From JBFMFH01 sp040752275 (GTDB lineage: Bacteria; Acidobacteriota; Vicinamibacteria; Vicinamibacterales; JAKQTR01): a stretch of 64,000 bases of DNA. Below are positions 50,770-59,465 of this stretch, piece by piece. The stretch's first letter is position 1, and every line of letters starts with the position of its first letter. The stretch is from positions 12,221 to 76,220 of the forward strand of contig JBFMFH010000115.1 of assembly GCA_040752275.1 (NCBI GenBank), in the 5' to 3' direction. The translations under genes were made by a program, and so were the position numbers. Under the pieces are notes generated by a model. The model saw only the letters and a list, made by a program, of their open reading frames with translations, searched no databases and was not told where the DNA came from.

Positions 50770-52476
50770 ATGTCGATGAACGATGAGCGGGCCGAAGATC
50801 ACGGTCGAGGGTCGGACCATCCGAGGAAGATCAGTCGCCGGACGGTGCTGGCCGGTGCGCTCGCGGCCGCGGGTGCCGGAGTGGCCGGCGCGATATCCGT
50901 GGCCGGGCAGGTCACGGGCGTGAGGCCGGGCGGCGGCACGATTCCCTACCGCCTGCCGAAAGGCGCGTTGACCTACCTCGATCGCAACGAGTACATCCAC
51001 AACATGGAGATCATCTCCTTCACGCCCGGGGTGTCGGTCAGCGTCGGCGAGCCGCTGATGAACATGTGGGCGCGGGGCAAGCAGCGGCTGCTCCCGGGCG
51101 GCGGCGGATGGCTCGACATCAGCGAGCCCAAGAAGCCGGTCGCCATCTCGCTGGGCGGCGGCGGGGGCCGGGGTGGAGGACGCGGCGCAGAAGGGGGCGT
51201 GCGGACGCCGCGTCCGGGCGGCTGCATCGCCTACAACACGCGGCTCAAGAAGTGGCTCGCCATGAGCTCGGCCGGCCAGCCCATCACGAGTTCGCGCCCG
51301 GACTTCCCCGACGGGCAGTACCACGAAGAAGAGCGCAAGCGCTCCGACAGCTACGCCGGGCTGCGCGGCATCCGGACGTGGGACATCACCGACCCGACCA
51401 AGCCCATCCTGCTGCAGGAGTTCAGCACCGGCAAGACGGGCTGGGGCACCCACATGAACTTCTACGACGGCGGGCGATATGCCTACCTCGCCGCCTCCTG
51501 GGACGACCAGTTCTTCTTCGAGAACACGCAGCGGACCCAGGGCTCCGGCATGATGGTGGTCGACCTGACGGATCCGGCCAACGTGAAGGAGGTCTCGAAA
51601 TTCTGGATTCCTGGCCAGCGCAAGGGCGAAGAAGCCGAGTACTACAAGTACTGGTTTGCCGGCGATGGAGCCGCCTGGAACGGCACCCACTGCGCCCCGG
51701 CGGTTCCCAAGCGCATCGAGGACGGCGGGCGCTACGGCTACGGTGCTCACGGCCACTACGGCCTCGTCATCTATGACTTCGCGGACATCACGAAGCCCAA
51801 GGCCGCCGCGCAGCATCTCTGGGACCAGGAAACGCCGGGCGGCATCCCGTACCACACGGTGCTCCCGCTGATTGGCACGCCGCAGTTCCCGAAGCACGGC
51901 AACTACGTCATCGGCGTCGCGGAGACGATCCAGGCCGACTGCCGCGAGCCGGTCCGCTTTCCTCGCATACTCGACGTCAGCGACCCGACCAAGCCCCGGA
52001 TCATCGGCTTCTTCCCCCGCCCGATGCCGCCCAAGAACGCGCCGTACGCCGACTTCTGCTTTGCCCGCGGCCGTTTCGGCACGCACAACTGCCAGTCCTG
52101 GATCGCGCCCGGCACGGCGCGTCCCGAGATCTTCTCGTGCGCGTGGGACGTGGCCGGCGCGCGCGTGCACGATCTGTCGGATCCGACCGACGTCAAGGAA
52201 CTCGCCTGGTACGTGCCGGCGCGTGACGGCAACATCGAGGAGTACAGCACCTGGTGGCGCGGCACGTCCGAGGGCACGTTCGTGGAGTGGGATCGCAAGC
52301 TGATCTGGCTGTCGACGCACGCCGGCACGTTCTGTCTCTCGACGCCGGCGCTCGGCAAGCCGGTGCTCGAGCCGATGAAGATCGCCAACTGGACGGCCCC
52401 GCATCTGAACGCGGGGTGGGACGACGCCACGCCGGCGGCGTTCTACTTCGGGCGCGGCCTGCACGAGCTCGTGTAG
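50770..52476 (+). CDS. Tat-exported LVIVD-repeat protein with Gly-rich insert
   Basis: A 568-residue protein with a Tat signal (SRRTVLAG) and the LVIVD repeats of its paralogues. It is nearly identical to 18753-20411 in much of the mature region, including long exact DNA matches (for example about 51829-51890), but uniquely carries a glycine-rich insert (GGGGGRGGGRGAEGG) after KKPVAIS, at about residue 140. It ends with GRGLHELV. The ATG at 50770 has GGAGG six bases upstream. Function unknown; promoter copy C precedes it. Confidence 0.85.
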   Translation: MSMNDERAEDHGRGSDHPRKISRRTVLAGALAAAGAGVAGAISVAGQVTGVRPGGGTIPYRLPKGALTYLDRNEYIHNMEIISFTPGVSVSVGEPLMNMWARGKQRLLPGGGGWLDISEPKKPVAISLGGGGGRGGGRGAEGGVRTPRPGGCIAYNTRLKKWLAMSSAGQPITSSRPDFPDGQYHEEERKRSDSYAGLRGIRTWDITDPTKPILLQEFSTGKTGWGTHMNFYDGGRYAYLAASWDDQFFFENTQRTQGSGMMVVDLTDPANVKEVSKFWIPGQRKGEEAEYYKYWFAGDGAAWNGTHCAPAVPKRIEDGGRYGYGAHGHYGLVIYDFADITKPKAAAQHLWDQETPGGIPYHTVLPLIGTPQFPKHGNYVIGVAETIQADCREPVRFPRILDVSDPTKPRIIGFFPRPMPPKNAPYADFCFARGRFGTHNCQSWIAPGTARPEIFSCAWDVAGARVHDLSDPTDVKELAWYVPARDGNIEEYSTWWRGTSEGTFVEWDRKLIWLSTHAGTFCLSTPALGKPVLEPMKIANWTAPHLNAGWDDATPAAFYFGRGLHELV

Positions 52477-52510
52477 GGACGGCCAGGCCGGCGCAACTGA
52501 GGATGTGCCA

Positions 52511-53098
52511 GTGAAACCATGGATGCGGATGGTCGGTTCGTCGGTGATGGTGCTGCTGCTCCTAGGCGGGTGCGCGATGGTCGCGTACGCGCGCTGGACG
52601 GTGCCGATCGCCGACGGAGACGAGGCGGCCCTCGCCGGGAACGCGCCGCTGGCCTTCGCGGCGTACGCCTATGCGGAGAAGCGCTTCGACGCGGCGCCGC
52701 CGCTCAAGCGGCTCTTTGCGTCCGAGTACGAACGCATCGTGGCCAACCAGCTCCGGCTGCTGTACGGCTTCGAGAGCTATGACGAGATCATCGAGAAGGC
52801 GGCGCGATCCCCCGAGGGCGCGAACCCCCACTTCTGGGCCGGCGCGGCCTGCTTCCAGAAAGCGGCCCTCGAGCCGGATCCGTCGGTGCGGCTGGCATGG
52901 TTCACCCGCGCGACGGAGGAGTTGCGCCGGGCCCTCGAAGCCGAGCCCGACGACTGGGACACGAAGTACAACCTGGAGATGCTCCTGCGCGTCGTCTGGG
53001 AGCTGCGGCGCCGCCCGCAGACGCCGCCAGGCGAGCTGATGCAGCTGCTCAGGCCGGATCCCGCGTCAGGGTCGGCGCCCACGAAGAAGCGGGGCTGA
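52511..53098 (+). CDS. MxaK-like membrane-anchored protein
   Basis: A ~195-residue protein with an N-terminal hydrophobic anchor that also fits a lipobox (LLLLGGC). The remainder is soluble and alpha-helical with TPR-like spacing (AAYAYAEKRFDAAPPLKRLFASEY, HFWAGAACFQKAAL). It occupies the place of MxaK before an MxaL-like vWA protein; MxaK-type proteins are accessory to methanol dehydrogenase assembly. The GTG at 52511 has GAGGA seven bases upstream; GTG 52505 is an alternative. First gene of a tightly packed plus-strand operon. Confidence 0.6.
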   Translation: MKPWMRMVGSSVMVLLLLGGCAMVAYARWTVPIADGDEAALAGNAPLAFAAYAYAEKRFDAAPPLKRLFASEYERIVANQLRLLYGFESYDEIIEKAARSPEGANPHFWAGAACFQKAALEPDPSVRLAWFTRATEELRRALEAEPDDWDTKYNLEMLLRVVWELRRRPQTPPGELMQLLRPDPASGSAPTKKRG

Positions 53099-53109
53099 TC
53101 GGACGCGCG

Positions 53110-54099
53110 ATGAGGTTCCTCCGTCCGGACATGCTCGAGTGGCTGCTGGTCCTGCCGGCGCTCGTGGCCTGCTGGCTGATCCAGAACCACTACCTGGGCC
53201 GGGTGAGCCGCCAGTCCCCGGTGGCGACACGGTTTCTTGGGCTGTCGCGCCGCTCGCGCCGGCGCACCCGCGTCGCCGTGCTCGCCGCGGCCCTGGCCTG
53301 CGCCGGGGCCATGGTCTTCGCACTGGCCCGGCCGCAGGTGGTCGTGGCCGCGCGTGTGCCCGAGTTCGAGCGCCAGGATCTCGTCGTCATCCTGGATCGG
53401 TCGGCGTCCATGTGGGCCCGCGATATCGAGCCGTCGCGGCTCACACGCGCCACGGCCGAGATCCGCCACTTCCTCCGGAACCGGCCCGCCGCGATCGACC
53501 GGGTGGCGCTCGTGGGCTTCGCCGATTCCGCGCTCGTGCTCTCGTATCCCACGGCGGACGCCGGCAGTCTGTTCTTCTACCTCGACTGGATCGACGGCGA
53601 AACGACCCCGCTCTACGGGACGAACATGGGCCGGGCGCTCATCAAGGCTCTCGACGTGGTGCGCCTGGACAGGCGGAAGACGCGCAAGCTCTTCCTGCTC
53701 ATCTCGGATGGCGAAGACCTCGGCGCCGAGCTCGGCACAGCCCTGGCGCGGTTCCGCGCCTCGCGTCATCAGGTGCACTGCATCGGCGTCGGGTCGGCCG
53801 GAGTCCCACCGATTCCGCTGCCCGGCGTGGACGGGCGCGAGTCGTGGCTCCTCGACGACGATGACCGCCCGATGCGGACGCGGTTCACGGAGGCGACGCT
53901 CAGAAGGATCGCGGACGGGACCGGCGGCCGGTACCTGCGCTCGTCGAGCGGGACCGAGATGGCCCGGGCGATCAACGCCGTCGTCCGCGGCGAACAGAGG
54001 GTCGTCGGGTGGAAGAGCACGACGGACTACCGGGACGTGTACGGCGCCGGCCTGATTGCGGCTCTCGTGGCGGGCGCGGTGTTGTGGCTCTTGTGGTAG
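53110..54099 (+). CDS. Membrane-anchored von Willebrand A protein (MxaL/BatA-like)
   Basis: A 329-residue protein starting MRFLRPDMLEWLL, with two N-terminal membrane segments, a vWA domain and a C-terminal segment (LIAALVAGAVLWLLW). The metal-ion-dependent adhesion site is visible as DRSASMW, a threonine in TPLYGTNMG, and SDGED. vWA partners of MoxR ATPases take part in assembling or loading metalloenzymes; MxaL does so for methanol dehydrogenase. It is 11 bases after the MxaK-like gene. The neighbouring gene at 56198 has the same N-terminal signature. Confidence 0.8.
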   Translation: MRFLRPDMLEWLLVLPALVACWLIQNHYLGRVSRQSPVATRFLGLSRRSRRRTRVAVLAAALACAGAMVFALARPQVVVAARVPEFERQDLVVILDRSASMWARDIEPSRLTRATAEIRHFLRNRPAAIDRVALVGFADSALVLSYPTADAGSLFFYLDWIDGETTPLYGTNMGRALIKALDVVRLDRRKTRKLFLLISDGEDLGAELGTALARFRASRHQVHCIGVGSAGVPPIPLPGVDGRESWLLDDDDRPMRTRFTEATLRRIADGTGGRYLRSSSGTEMARAINAVVRGEQRVVGWKSTTDYRDVYGAGLIAALVAGAVLWLLW

Positions 54100-54111
54100 G
54101 CAGGCGGCAAC

Positions 54112-55152
54112 GTGCATAGACAAACCCAGCATCCGATCCAGGCGGCAGCGATGACCTCGGAGCGCGCCTTCGAGCTCATCGCGGCCCTCGAACGCGAAAT
54201 CGGCAAGGTGATCGTCGGCCAGCACGTACTCATCAGGCGGCTGCTGACCGCGCTGTTCGCGGCCATCCCGGTTGCGACCCAGCGCGGCGGCGGGGGCACC
54301 GGCAGCGGGCACGTGTTGCTCGAGGGCGTGCCCGGCGTGGCCAAGACGCTCGTCGCGACGACCATCGCCCAGGCCATCGCGGCCGACTTCCAGCGCATCC
54401 AGCTGACGCCCGACCTGCTGCCGGCCGACATCGTCGGGACGCGCGTCTACGAAGCCGCCACCGCGAGTTTCCGGATCGAGAAGGGCCCCGTCTTCACCAA
54501 CATCCTCCTCGCCGACGAGATCAACCGCTGCACGCCCAAGACGCAGAGCGCGCTGCTCGAAGCGATGCAGGAACGGCAGGTCACCCTGGCCGACCGGACC
54601 TTCCCGCTGGAAGACCCGTTCTGGGTGCTGGCCACAGAGAACCCCGTCGAGCAGGAGGGCGTCTACGTGCTGCCCGAGGCGCAGCTCGACCGCTTCTCGA
54701 TGCTGCTGCGGGTCGGCTACCCGTCGGCGGAGGAGGAAGTCCAGATGCTGCGCCGCCGGCTGGCGAGCGCTGCCGTCGAGCCCCAGATCTCTCCCGAGGA
54801 CGTCGTGACGTTGCGCGCGTTCATCCGCGACAGCGTCCACGTCGACGATCGCGTCGACGAGTACATCGTCAGGCTCGGCCGGGCGACCCGGACGCCCGAC
54901 CAAGCCGGCTGCCCCCATCTGAAGGAGCTGATCCTGCTCGGCACGTCTCCGCGCTCGTACCAGCACATCCTGGCGCTGGTGCGGGTGGCGGCGTTTCTCA
55001 ACGGCCGCGCGTACGTGCTGCCCGACGATGTCAAGGAGATCCTGTGCGACGCCGCACGGCACCGCATCGTCCGGACCGTCCGCGCGCAGGCGGAGAACGT
55101 GGACGTCGACGAGATCCTGCACGAACTTGCCAGAATGGTGCCCATCCCATGA
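54112..55152 (+). CDS. moxR: MoxR-family AAA+ ATPase
   Basis: A 346-residue AAA+ ATPase. Walker A is GVPGVAKT (about residue 71), Walker B LLADEINR (about residue 132), then the MoxR signature LLEAMQERQVTLADRTFPL, sensor ATENPVEQEGVYVLPEAQLDRF, and an ISPEDVVTLRAFIR lid. MoxR ATPases work with vWA and DUF58 proteins as metal-insertion or folding chaperones. GTG 54112 is used; ATG 54151 also has an AGGCGG upstream. Its stop overlaps the next start (ATGA). Confidence 0.93.
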   Translation: MHRQTQHPIQAAAMTSERAFELIAALEREIGKVIVGQHVLIRRLLTALFAAIPVATQRGGGGTGSGHVLLEGVPGVAKTLVATTIAQAIAADFQRIQLTPDLLPADIVGTRVYEAATASFRIEKGPVFTNILLADEINRCTPKTQSALLEAMQERQVTLADRTFPLEDPFWVLATENPVEQEGVYVLPEAQLDRFSMLLRVGYPSAEEEVQMLRRRLASAAVEPQISPEDVVTLRAFIRDSVHVDDRVDEYIVRLGRATRTPDQAGCPHLKELILLGTSPRSYQHILALVRVAAFLNGRAYVLPDDVKEILCDAARHRIVRTVRAQAENVDVDEILHELARMVPIP

Positions 55153-56198
55153 CAGGTCATGACGCTTTCAGGGCCACCCGGCGCCCCTTCGTGGCCCTCG
55201 CGCTCGCCGCTTTCGCGCTCGCCGTCGGGTGCACGCCGGATCCGATTGTCGCCGCCCAGGCCCTGCCAACCGCCCGGCCGCAGCAACTGGAGGCGGCCAG
55301 GCTCCGGAACTCCGTGGAGGTGCGGTCGTCGGTGGACCGGACGGCCATCTGGATTGGCGACCGCTTCGCGTTCACCGTCGACATCCGGTGCAGCAACGGC
55401 ACGGACATCCTGACCGACGATCTGTCTCGCGACCGGCTCAAGATCGACGAACTCGAACTGCTGGGCGTCGAACAGTCGCGCGAGGACCGCGGGGAGGGTG
55501 TGACGACGTACCGCTTCACCTATCGCCTGACGACCTACAGCCTGGAGCCGCCAACGAAGCGGATCGGCGAGTTCCCCGTGCGTTTCTACGTGCGGCGGCC
55601 GGGCCAGCGCCCCGAAGACATCGCGCCGGCTGGCGACGTCTTCGTGCCTGGCGCGACGGTAGTGGTGCGCAGCCTCCTGCCCGACGACAGGGACATGGCG
55701 AGCTTCCGCAGCGAGCGGGCGCCCTCGCCGCGCGCCGCGATCTTCGGTCTGCTGCAGGCGTTGGGCACCGGCCTCGTGGTCGTGTCGATCGTGCCCGCCG
55801 TGCTCTGGCTGCTGGCCCTCGTGCGGCGGGTGCGCCAGCGCCGCCCGCGCGAGTCGCCGAGACATCTGCGCCACGGCGAGCGCACCCTGCTGGACGAGGT
55901 GCGCGCCTTGGACGTCGAGACTGAAGCGGGCCGCCGGAAGGTTTTCGACCACCTGAGCGCGCTTGTGCGCCGGCACGTCTCCGGCGCCTGGGGCCTGAGC
56001 GCCGACGGCCTCACGCCCGCCGAGATCACCGCGGCCCTCTCGGCGCGCGGCAAGGGCGAGGTTTCGTCGCTCGCCATCTCGCTCCTCGACGCCTGCGAGA
56101 AGGCCAGGTACGGCAGGAGCGAAGACCTGCCGCCGCCGAGCGCCTGCCGGGCGGCCATCGACCAGGCCGAGCAGCTGGTCGGCCTGGGACGTGCCTGA
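55149..56198 (+). CDS. MxaA/BatD-like membrane protein of the MoxR cluster
   Basis: A 349-residue protein with an N-terminal signal or lipobox-like region (ALAVGC), a periplasmic beta-rich domain (about 40-190, RFAFTVDIRCSNGTDI, YRFTYRLTTYSLEPPTKRIGEF), one transmembrane helix (LGTGLVVVSIVPAVLWLLALV) and a cytoplasmic tail. The layout is that of BatD or MxaA partners in MoxR operons. Both gene ends overlap their neighbours (ATGA and TGATG), showing strict co-translation. Confidence 0.65.
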   Translation: MTGHDAFRATRRPFVALALAAFALAVGCTPDPIVAAQALPTARPQQLEAARLRNSVEVRSSVDRTAIWIGDRFAFTVDIRCSNGTDILTDDLSRDRLKIDELELLGVEQSREDRGEGVTTYRFTYRLTTYSLEPPTKRIGEFPVRFYVRRPGQRPEDIAPAGDVFVPGATVVVRSLLPDDRDMASFRSERAPSPRAAIFGLLQALGTGLVVVSIVPAVLWLLALVRRVRQRRPRESPRHLRHGERTLLDEVRALDVETEAGRRKVFDHLSALVRRHVSGAWGLSADGLTPAEITAALSARGKGEVSSLAISLLDACEKARYGRSEDLPPPSACRAAIDQAEQLVGLGRA

Positions 56199-57208
56199 TG
56201 CGCTTCCTGCGGCCGGATGTCGCGTGGTGGCTGCTGGGCGCGCTGGCCCTTGTGGTGGTCATCCGGTGGAAGGCGCGGCGGCGATACGCGGCGTCGACCA
56301 CCGTGGGCTTCGTCGGCCCCGACAACCGTGCCTCGCTGCTGCGCCGGGCCCCCTTCGTCCCGCTCTTCGCCGCGTTCGTCTTCGCCTCGGTGGGCCTCAT
56401 GGAGCCGGCGCTGCCCTTTGCCCAGACCCACGTGACGTCGCGAGGGCTGGATCTGGTGCTGGTGCTCGACCTGTCGACCAGCATGCTGGAGCCCATCGGC
56501 ATCCGGGCCCTCCAGCAGAAGATGGGCCCCATCGTCGAGGGCGCGACCCCGAAGGGGTTCCGCCTGCCCACCAAGACCCGCCTCGAGGCCACGAAAGACG
56601 CCATCAAGGACTTCGTGACGCGGCGCCGAGAGGACCGCCTCGGCCTCGTCGTCTTCTCGAACAACGCCTACGTCGTCAGCCCGCTGTCGGCCGATCACGA
56701 GTACCTGCGCGAGTACATCGACATGATTGGCGGCGACGTTCTCAGCGGGGAAGGGATGACGGCCATCGGCGAGGGGCTGGCCCTCGCCAACCACCTGCTG
56801 GCGCGCCAGGCCGGCGGCGACATGCGCGGGCGCGTCGTGGTGCTGTTGACCGACGGCGAGAGCAACAAGGGGCGGGATCCGGTGGAGGTGCTCGCGCAGT
56901 CCGACGCAGCCGGCGTCCGCGTCCACATCGTCGGGGTGGACATCGAGACCCGCACCCGGCAGAAGGAAGAGGTCGAGCGTCTGGTTGCCGCCGTCCGCGG
57001 CTACGGCGGCCGGTACTTCGATGCCGCGACAGTCGCAGATCTCGAGGCCGCCTCGCGCGAGATCGACGGGCTCGAGAAGGGCACGCTCACGAGCAAGGTG
57101 TTCGAGCGCGACGTGCCGGTGTTCCACTGGTTCGTGATCCCGGCGCTGGTGTGTCTGGCGCTCTCGCTGGCGCTCGGCGCCATTCCCCACTTCGCGAACC
57201 TGACGTGA
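56198..57208 (+). CDS. Membrane-anchored vWA protein (MxaC/BatA-like)
   Basis: A 336-residue protein beginning MRFLRPDVAWWLLG, with N-terminal membrane helices, a vWA domain (MIDAS DLSTSM, later GMTAIGEGLALA, TDGESNKGRD) and a C-terminal transmembrane segment (FVIPALVCLALSLALG). It carries two insertions around RALQQKMGPIVEGATPKGF not found in the shorter vWA protein at 53110. The start overlaps the previous stop by one base (TGATG). Expected to act with the MoxR ATPase at the inner membrane. Confidence 0.82.
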   Translation: MRFLRPDVAWWLLGALALVVVIRWKARRRYAASTTVGFVGPDNRASLLRRAPFVPLFAAFVFASVGLMEPALPFAQTHVTSRGLDLVLVLDLSTSMLEPIGIRALQQKMGPIVEGATPKGFRLPTKTRLEATKDAIKDFVTRRREDRLGLVVFSNNAYVVSPLSADHEYLREYIDMIGGDVLSGEGMTAIGEGLALANHLLARQAGGDMRGRVVVLLTDGESNKGRDPVEVLAQSDAAGVRVHIVGVDIETRTRQKEEVERLVAAVRGYGGRYFDAATVADLEAASREIDGLEKGTLTSKVFERDVPVFHWFVIPALVCLALSLALGAIPHFANLT

Positions 57209-57224
57209 TTGCGGGCGCCGACTC

Positions 57225-58106
57225 ATGATTCCCGACCACGTCATGCGCGAACTGCGGTATCTCGAGCTGTATTCCGCCAAGAAGATCCGCAGCCTGCGGG
57301 TGGGCGCCCACAAGAGCCCGCTTCGCGGCACCGGGTTCGACTTCCAGGAGCTGCGGCTCTACCAGCCCGGGGACGACGTGCGGGCGATCGATTGGAACGT
57401 GACCGCCCGCTTGGGTGTGCCTTACGTGCGCCACACGCACGCCGAGCGCGAGCTCGACATCATGATCGCTCTCGACGTCTCGCGTTCCATGGAGCTGGGT
57501 ACGTCGCACGCCTCCAAGAAGGAGGTCCTAGCGGTGATCACGGCGTCGCTGCTGTTCTCGGCTCTGTCGGACCAGATCAATACCGGCTTCCTCGCCTTCT
57601 CCGATCGCGTCGTCGACATCAGCCCGCCTCGGCGCGCCCGCGCCGACGCCTGGGCCATTCTCGAGCGGTTCTGGGCGCTCGGGCCCCAGCCGGGCCGGAC
57701 CGCGATCGTGCCCGCCGTCCGCGCCCTCGTGTCGAGGCTCAAGCGCCTGACCGTCGTCTTTCTCGTCTCGGACTTCATGGCCGACGACGACGCCTTCGCG
57801 AGCGGCGATCTCTCCGTGCTGGCCGCGCGCCACGACGTCATCGCCGTCGTGCCCGAGGATCCGGCCGAGGTCTCGCTGCCGGCCGGCCTCGGCTACCTTC
57901 GCGTGCGCGACCTGGAATCGGGCCGCGCGGCGACGGTCGGGCTGGGCCGCCGATCCCGCGAGGCGTACCGCGCCCGGGCCCGCGAGCGGCGGGAGGCGCT
58001 GACCCGCGCCTTCTACGGGGTGCCGATGGATCACGTCTTCGTTAGGACGGACCACAGCCCCGTCGAGCCGATGCTGTCGCTGTTTGCGACGAGAGTCAGG
58101 GCCTGA
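57225..58106 (+). CDS. DUF58 protein (MxaS-like)
   Basis: A 293-residue DUF58-family protein with the family hallmark GFDFQELRLYQPGDDVRAIDWNVTAR and a degenerate vWA fold (ALDVSRSMELGT, FLAFSDRV, FLVSDFMADDD). DUF58 proteins accompany MoxR ATPases; MxaS is the methanol-dehydrogenase-cluster member. It has no membrane segment. It closes the MoxR set K-L-R-A-C-S in an order different from the classical mxaRSACKL. Confidence 0.85.
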   Translation: MIPDHVMRELRYLELYSAKKIRSLRVGAHKSPLRGTGFDFQELRLYQPGDDVRAIDWNVTARLGVPYVRHTHAERELDIMIALDVSRSMELGTSHASKKEVLAVITASLLFSALSDQINTGFLAFSDRVVDISPPRRARADAWAILERFWALGPQPGRTAIVPAVRALVSRLKRLTVVFLVSDFMADDDAFASGDLSVLAARHDVIAVVPEDPAEVSLPAGLGYLRVRDLESGRAATVGLGRRSREAYRARARERREALTRAFYGVPMDHVFVRTDHSPVEPMLSLFATRVRA

Positions 58107-58112
58107 CCCGCG

Positions 58113-58871
58113 ATGCCGGCGCTTGGAATCCCCCACGACGATCCCGTGTTCGTCGCTGTCGTCGTCGCCGTGCTGGGGTTCCTGATCGGTGCCACCAAGG
58201 GAGGCTTCAACTCGCTGGGCACGCTGCTCACGCCCGTGCTCAGCCTGGTGATGAGCGTGCCGCAGGCCGTCGGCGTGCTGCTGCCGATGCTCCTCGTGGG
58301 CGATGCCTTCGCGCTCCACGCATACTGGCGCGAGTGGGACACGAAGCTGGTCCTTCGGATGCTGGGGCCGGCCGCCGCCGGCGCGCTGGTTGGCACGATC
58401 CTGTTGGCTGGCCTCCCACCGTCCGTCCTTCGCGTCATCTTGGCCGTGTTCGTCCTGATTCTTGCGGCCTACGCCGTGCTCCACGGCCGGATCGAGCGGA
58501 TCGCCTACCGCCCGGCGTGGTGGCATGCTCCCCTTGTGGGGGGCGTGACCGGGGTCGCGTCGGGAGTGTTCAACAACGGCGGCCCCACGTTCAACTCGTA
58601 CCTGCTCGTGCTGCGAGTGTCCCCGCGGACGTTCATCGGCACGGCGGCGCTGTTCTTCGCCGTGGTCAACGTCCTGAAGGTCCCCGCGTTCCTCGTCGCG
58701 GGCGTCATCGACATTCCGTTGCTCGTCTCGCTGTGGTGGGTCGTGCTCTTCATTCCGCCCGGCATCTGGGCCGCCCGCCTCGTCGCGACGGGCATCAACC
58801 CGCGCGTGTTCGAGTGGATCGTCATTGCCATGCTGCTCGTGTCGAGCATACTGCTCCTCACACAGAGGTGA
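58113..58871 (+). CDS. TSUP/TauE-SafE family permease
   Basis: A 252-residue membrane protein of the TauE/SafE type with about eight hydrophobic segments and the family motif FLIGATKGGFNSLGTLLTPVLSL near the start, repeated in form as GVASGVFNNGGPTFNSYLL in the second half. Members export sulfite or sulfoacetate or move sulfur or organosulfur anions. It begins six bases after the DUF58 stop, with no obvious ribosome site, so translation may be coupled. A link to the SuyAB-like genes 20 kb away is speculative. Confidence 0.82.
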   Translation: MPALGIPHDDPVFVAVVVAVLGFLIGATKGGFNSLGTLLTPVLSLVMSVPQAVGVLLPMLLVGDAFALHAYWREWDTKLVLRMLGPAAAGALVGTILLAGLPPSVLRVILAVFVLILAAYAVLHGRIERIAYRPAWWHAPLVGGVTGVASGVFNNGGPTFNSYLLVLRVSPRTFIGTAALFFAVVNVLKVPAFLVAGVIDIPLLVSLWWVVLFIPPGIWAARLVATGINPRVFEWIVIAMLLVSSILLLTQR

Positions 58872-58980
58872 GGGCTGTCGCGGCGCCCGGCCCGTGATCG
58901 TGCATCGCTTGACGCCGCCGCGAGGGACGCTCTCACGGGTCCCGCCCGGGAAGGCAGGGCGGCGTTCGGGAGGAGGACCG

Positions 58981-59412
58981 ATGGACGTGCTCGTCGACAT
59001 GGCGTACGGTTCGTTTCCGGCCGGCAGGGCCGGGCTGGCTCTTCTGGCCTTTCGCGCATTCGTCGGTGGTGCCTTCATCCTCCACGGACTGGGCCGGATC
59101 CATGACCTCCGCGGGTTTGCGGCCGACCACCACATCTCCTGGGGAATGGGCCTGGCGGCGAAGCTCACACAGCTCGCCGGGGGCGCGATGCTCGTGCTCG
59201 GGCTGCTGACCCCGCTGGCTGCCATCGGAATCTCGACGACGATGGTCGTCGCGGCGGGAATTCTCGTGCGAAAGGGCGAGAGATTCATCAACCCTGGCGG
59301 CCACAGTTGGGAAGGATGCGCATTCTATGCGCTTGCCGGAATCGTGATCGCGTTGCTCGGGCCCGGACGCTACTCCATTGACGCTCTGCTGTTGGACAGA
59401 CTGGCCTCGTGA
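58981..59412 (+). CDS. DoxX-family membrane protein
   Basis: A 143-residue inner-membrane protein with about four hydrophobic segments and the DoxX pattern (RAFVGGAFILHGLGRI, KLTQLAGGAMLVLGLLTPLAAIGI). DoxX proteins are linked to thiosulfate:quinone oxidoreduction or oxidative-stress functions, but most are unassigned. AGGAGG lies before the ATG at 58981; a longer in-frame start exists but lacks this. Confidence 0.8.
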   Translation: MDVLVDMAYGSFPAGRAGLALLAFRAFVGGAFILHGLGRIHDLRGFAADHHISWGMGLAAKLTQLAGGAMLVLGLLTPLAAIGISTTMVVAAGILVRKGERFINPGGHSWEGCAFYALAGIVIALLGPGRYSIDALLLDRLAS

Positions 59413-59465
59413 GCGGGCCGCGCCAGGCGCGGTCTTGCCCGACGAGGCAGATGGGAGACAAGGCC

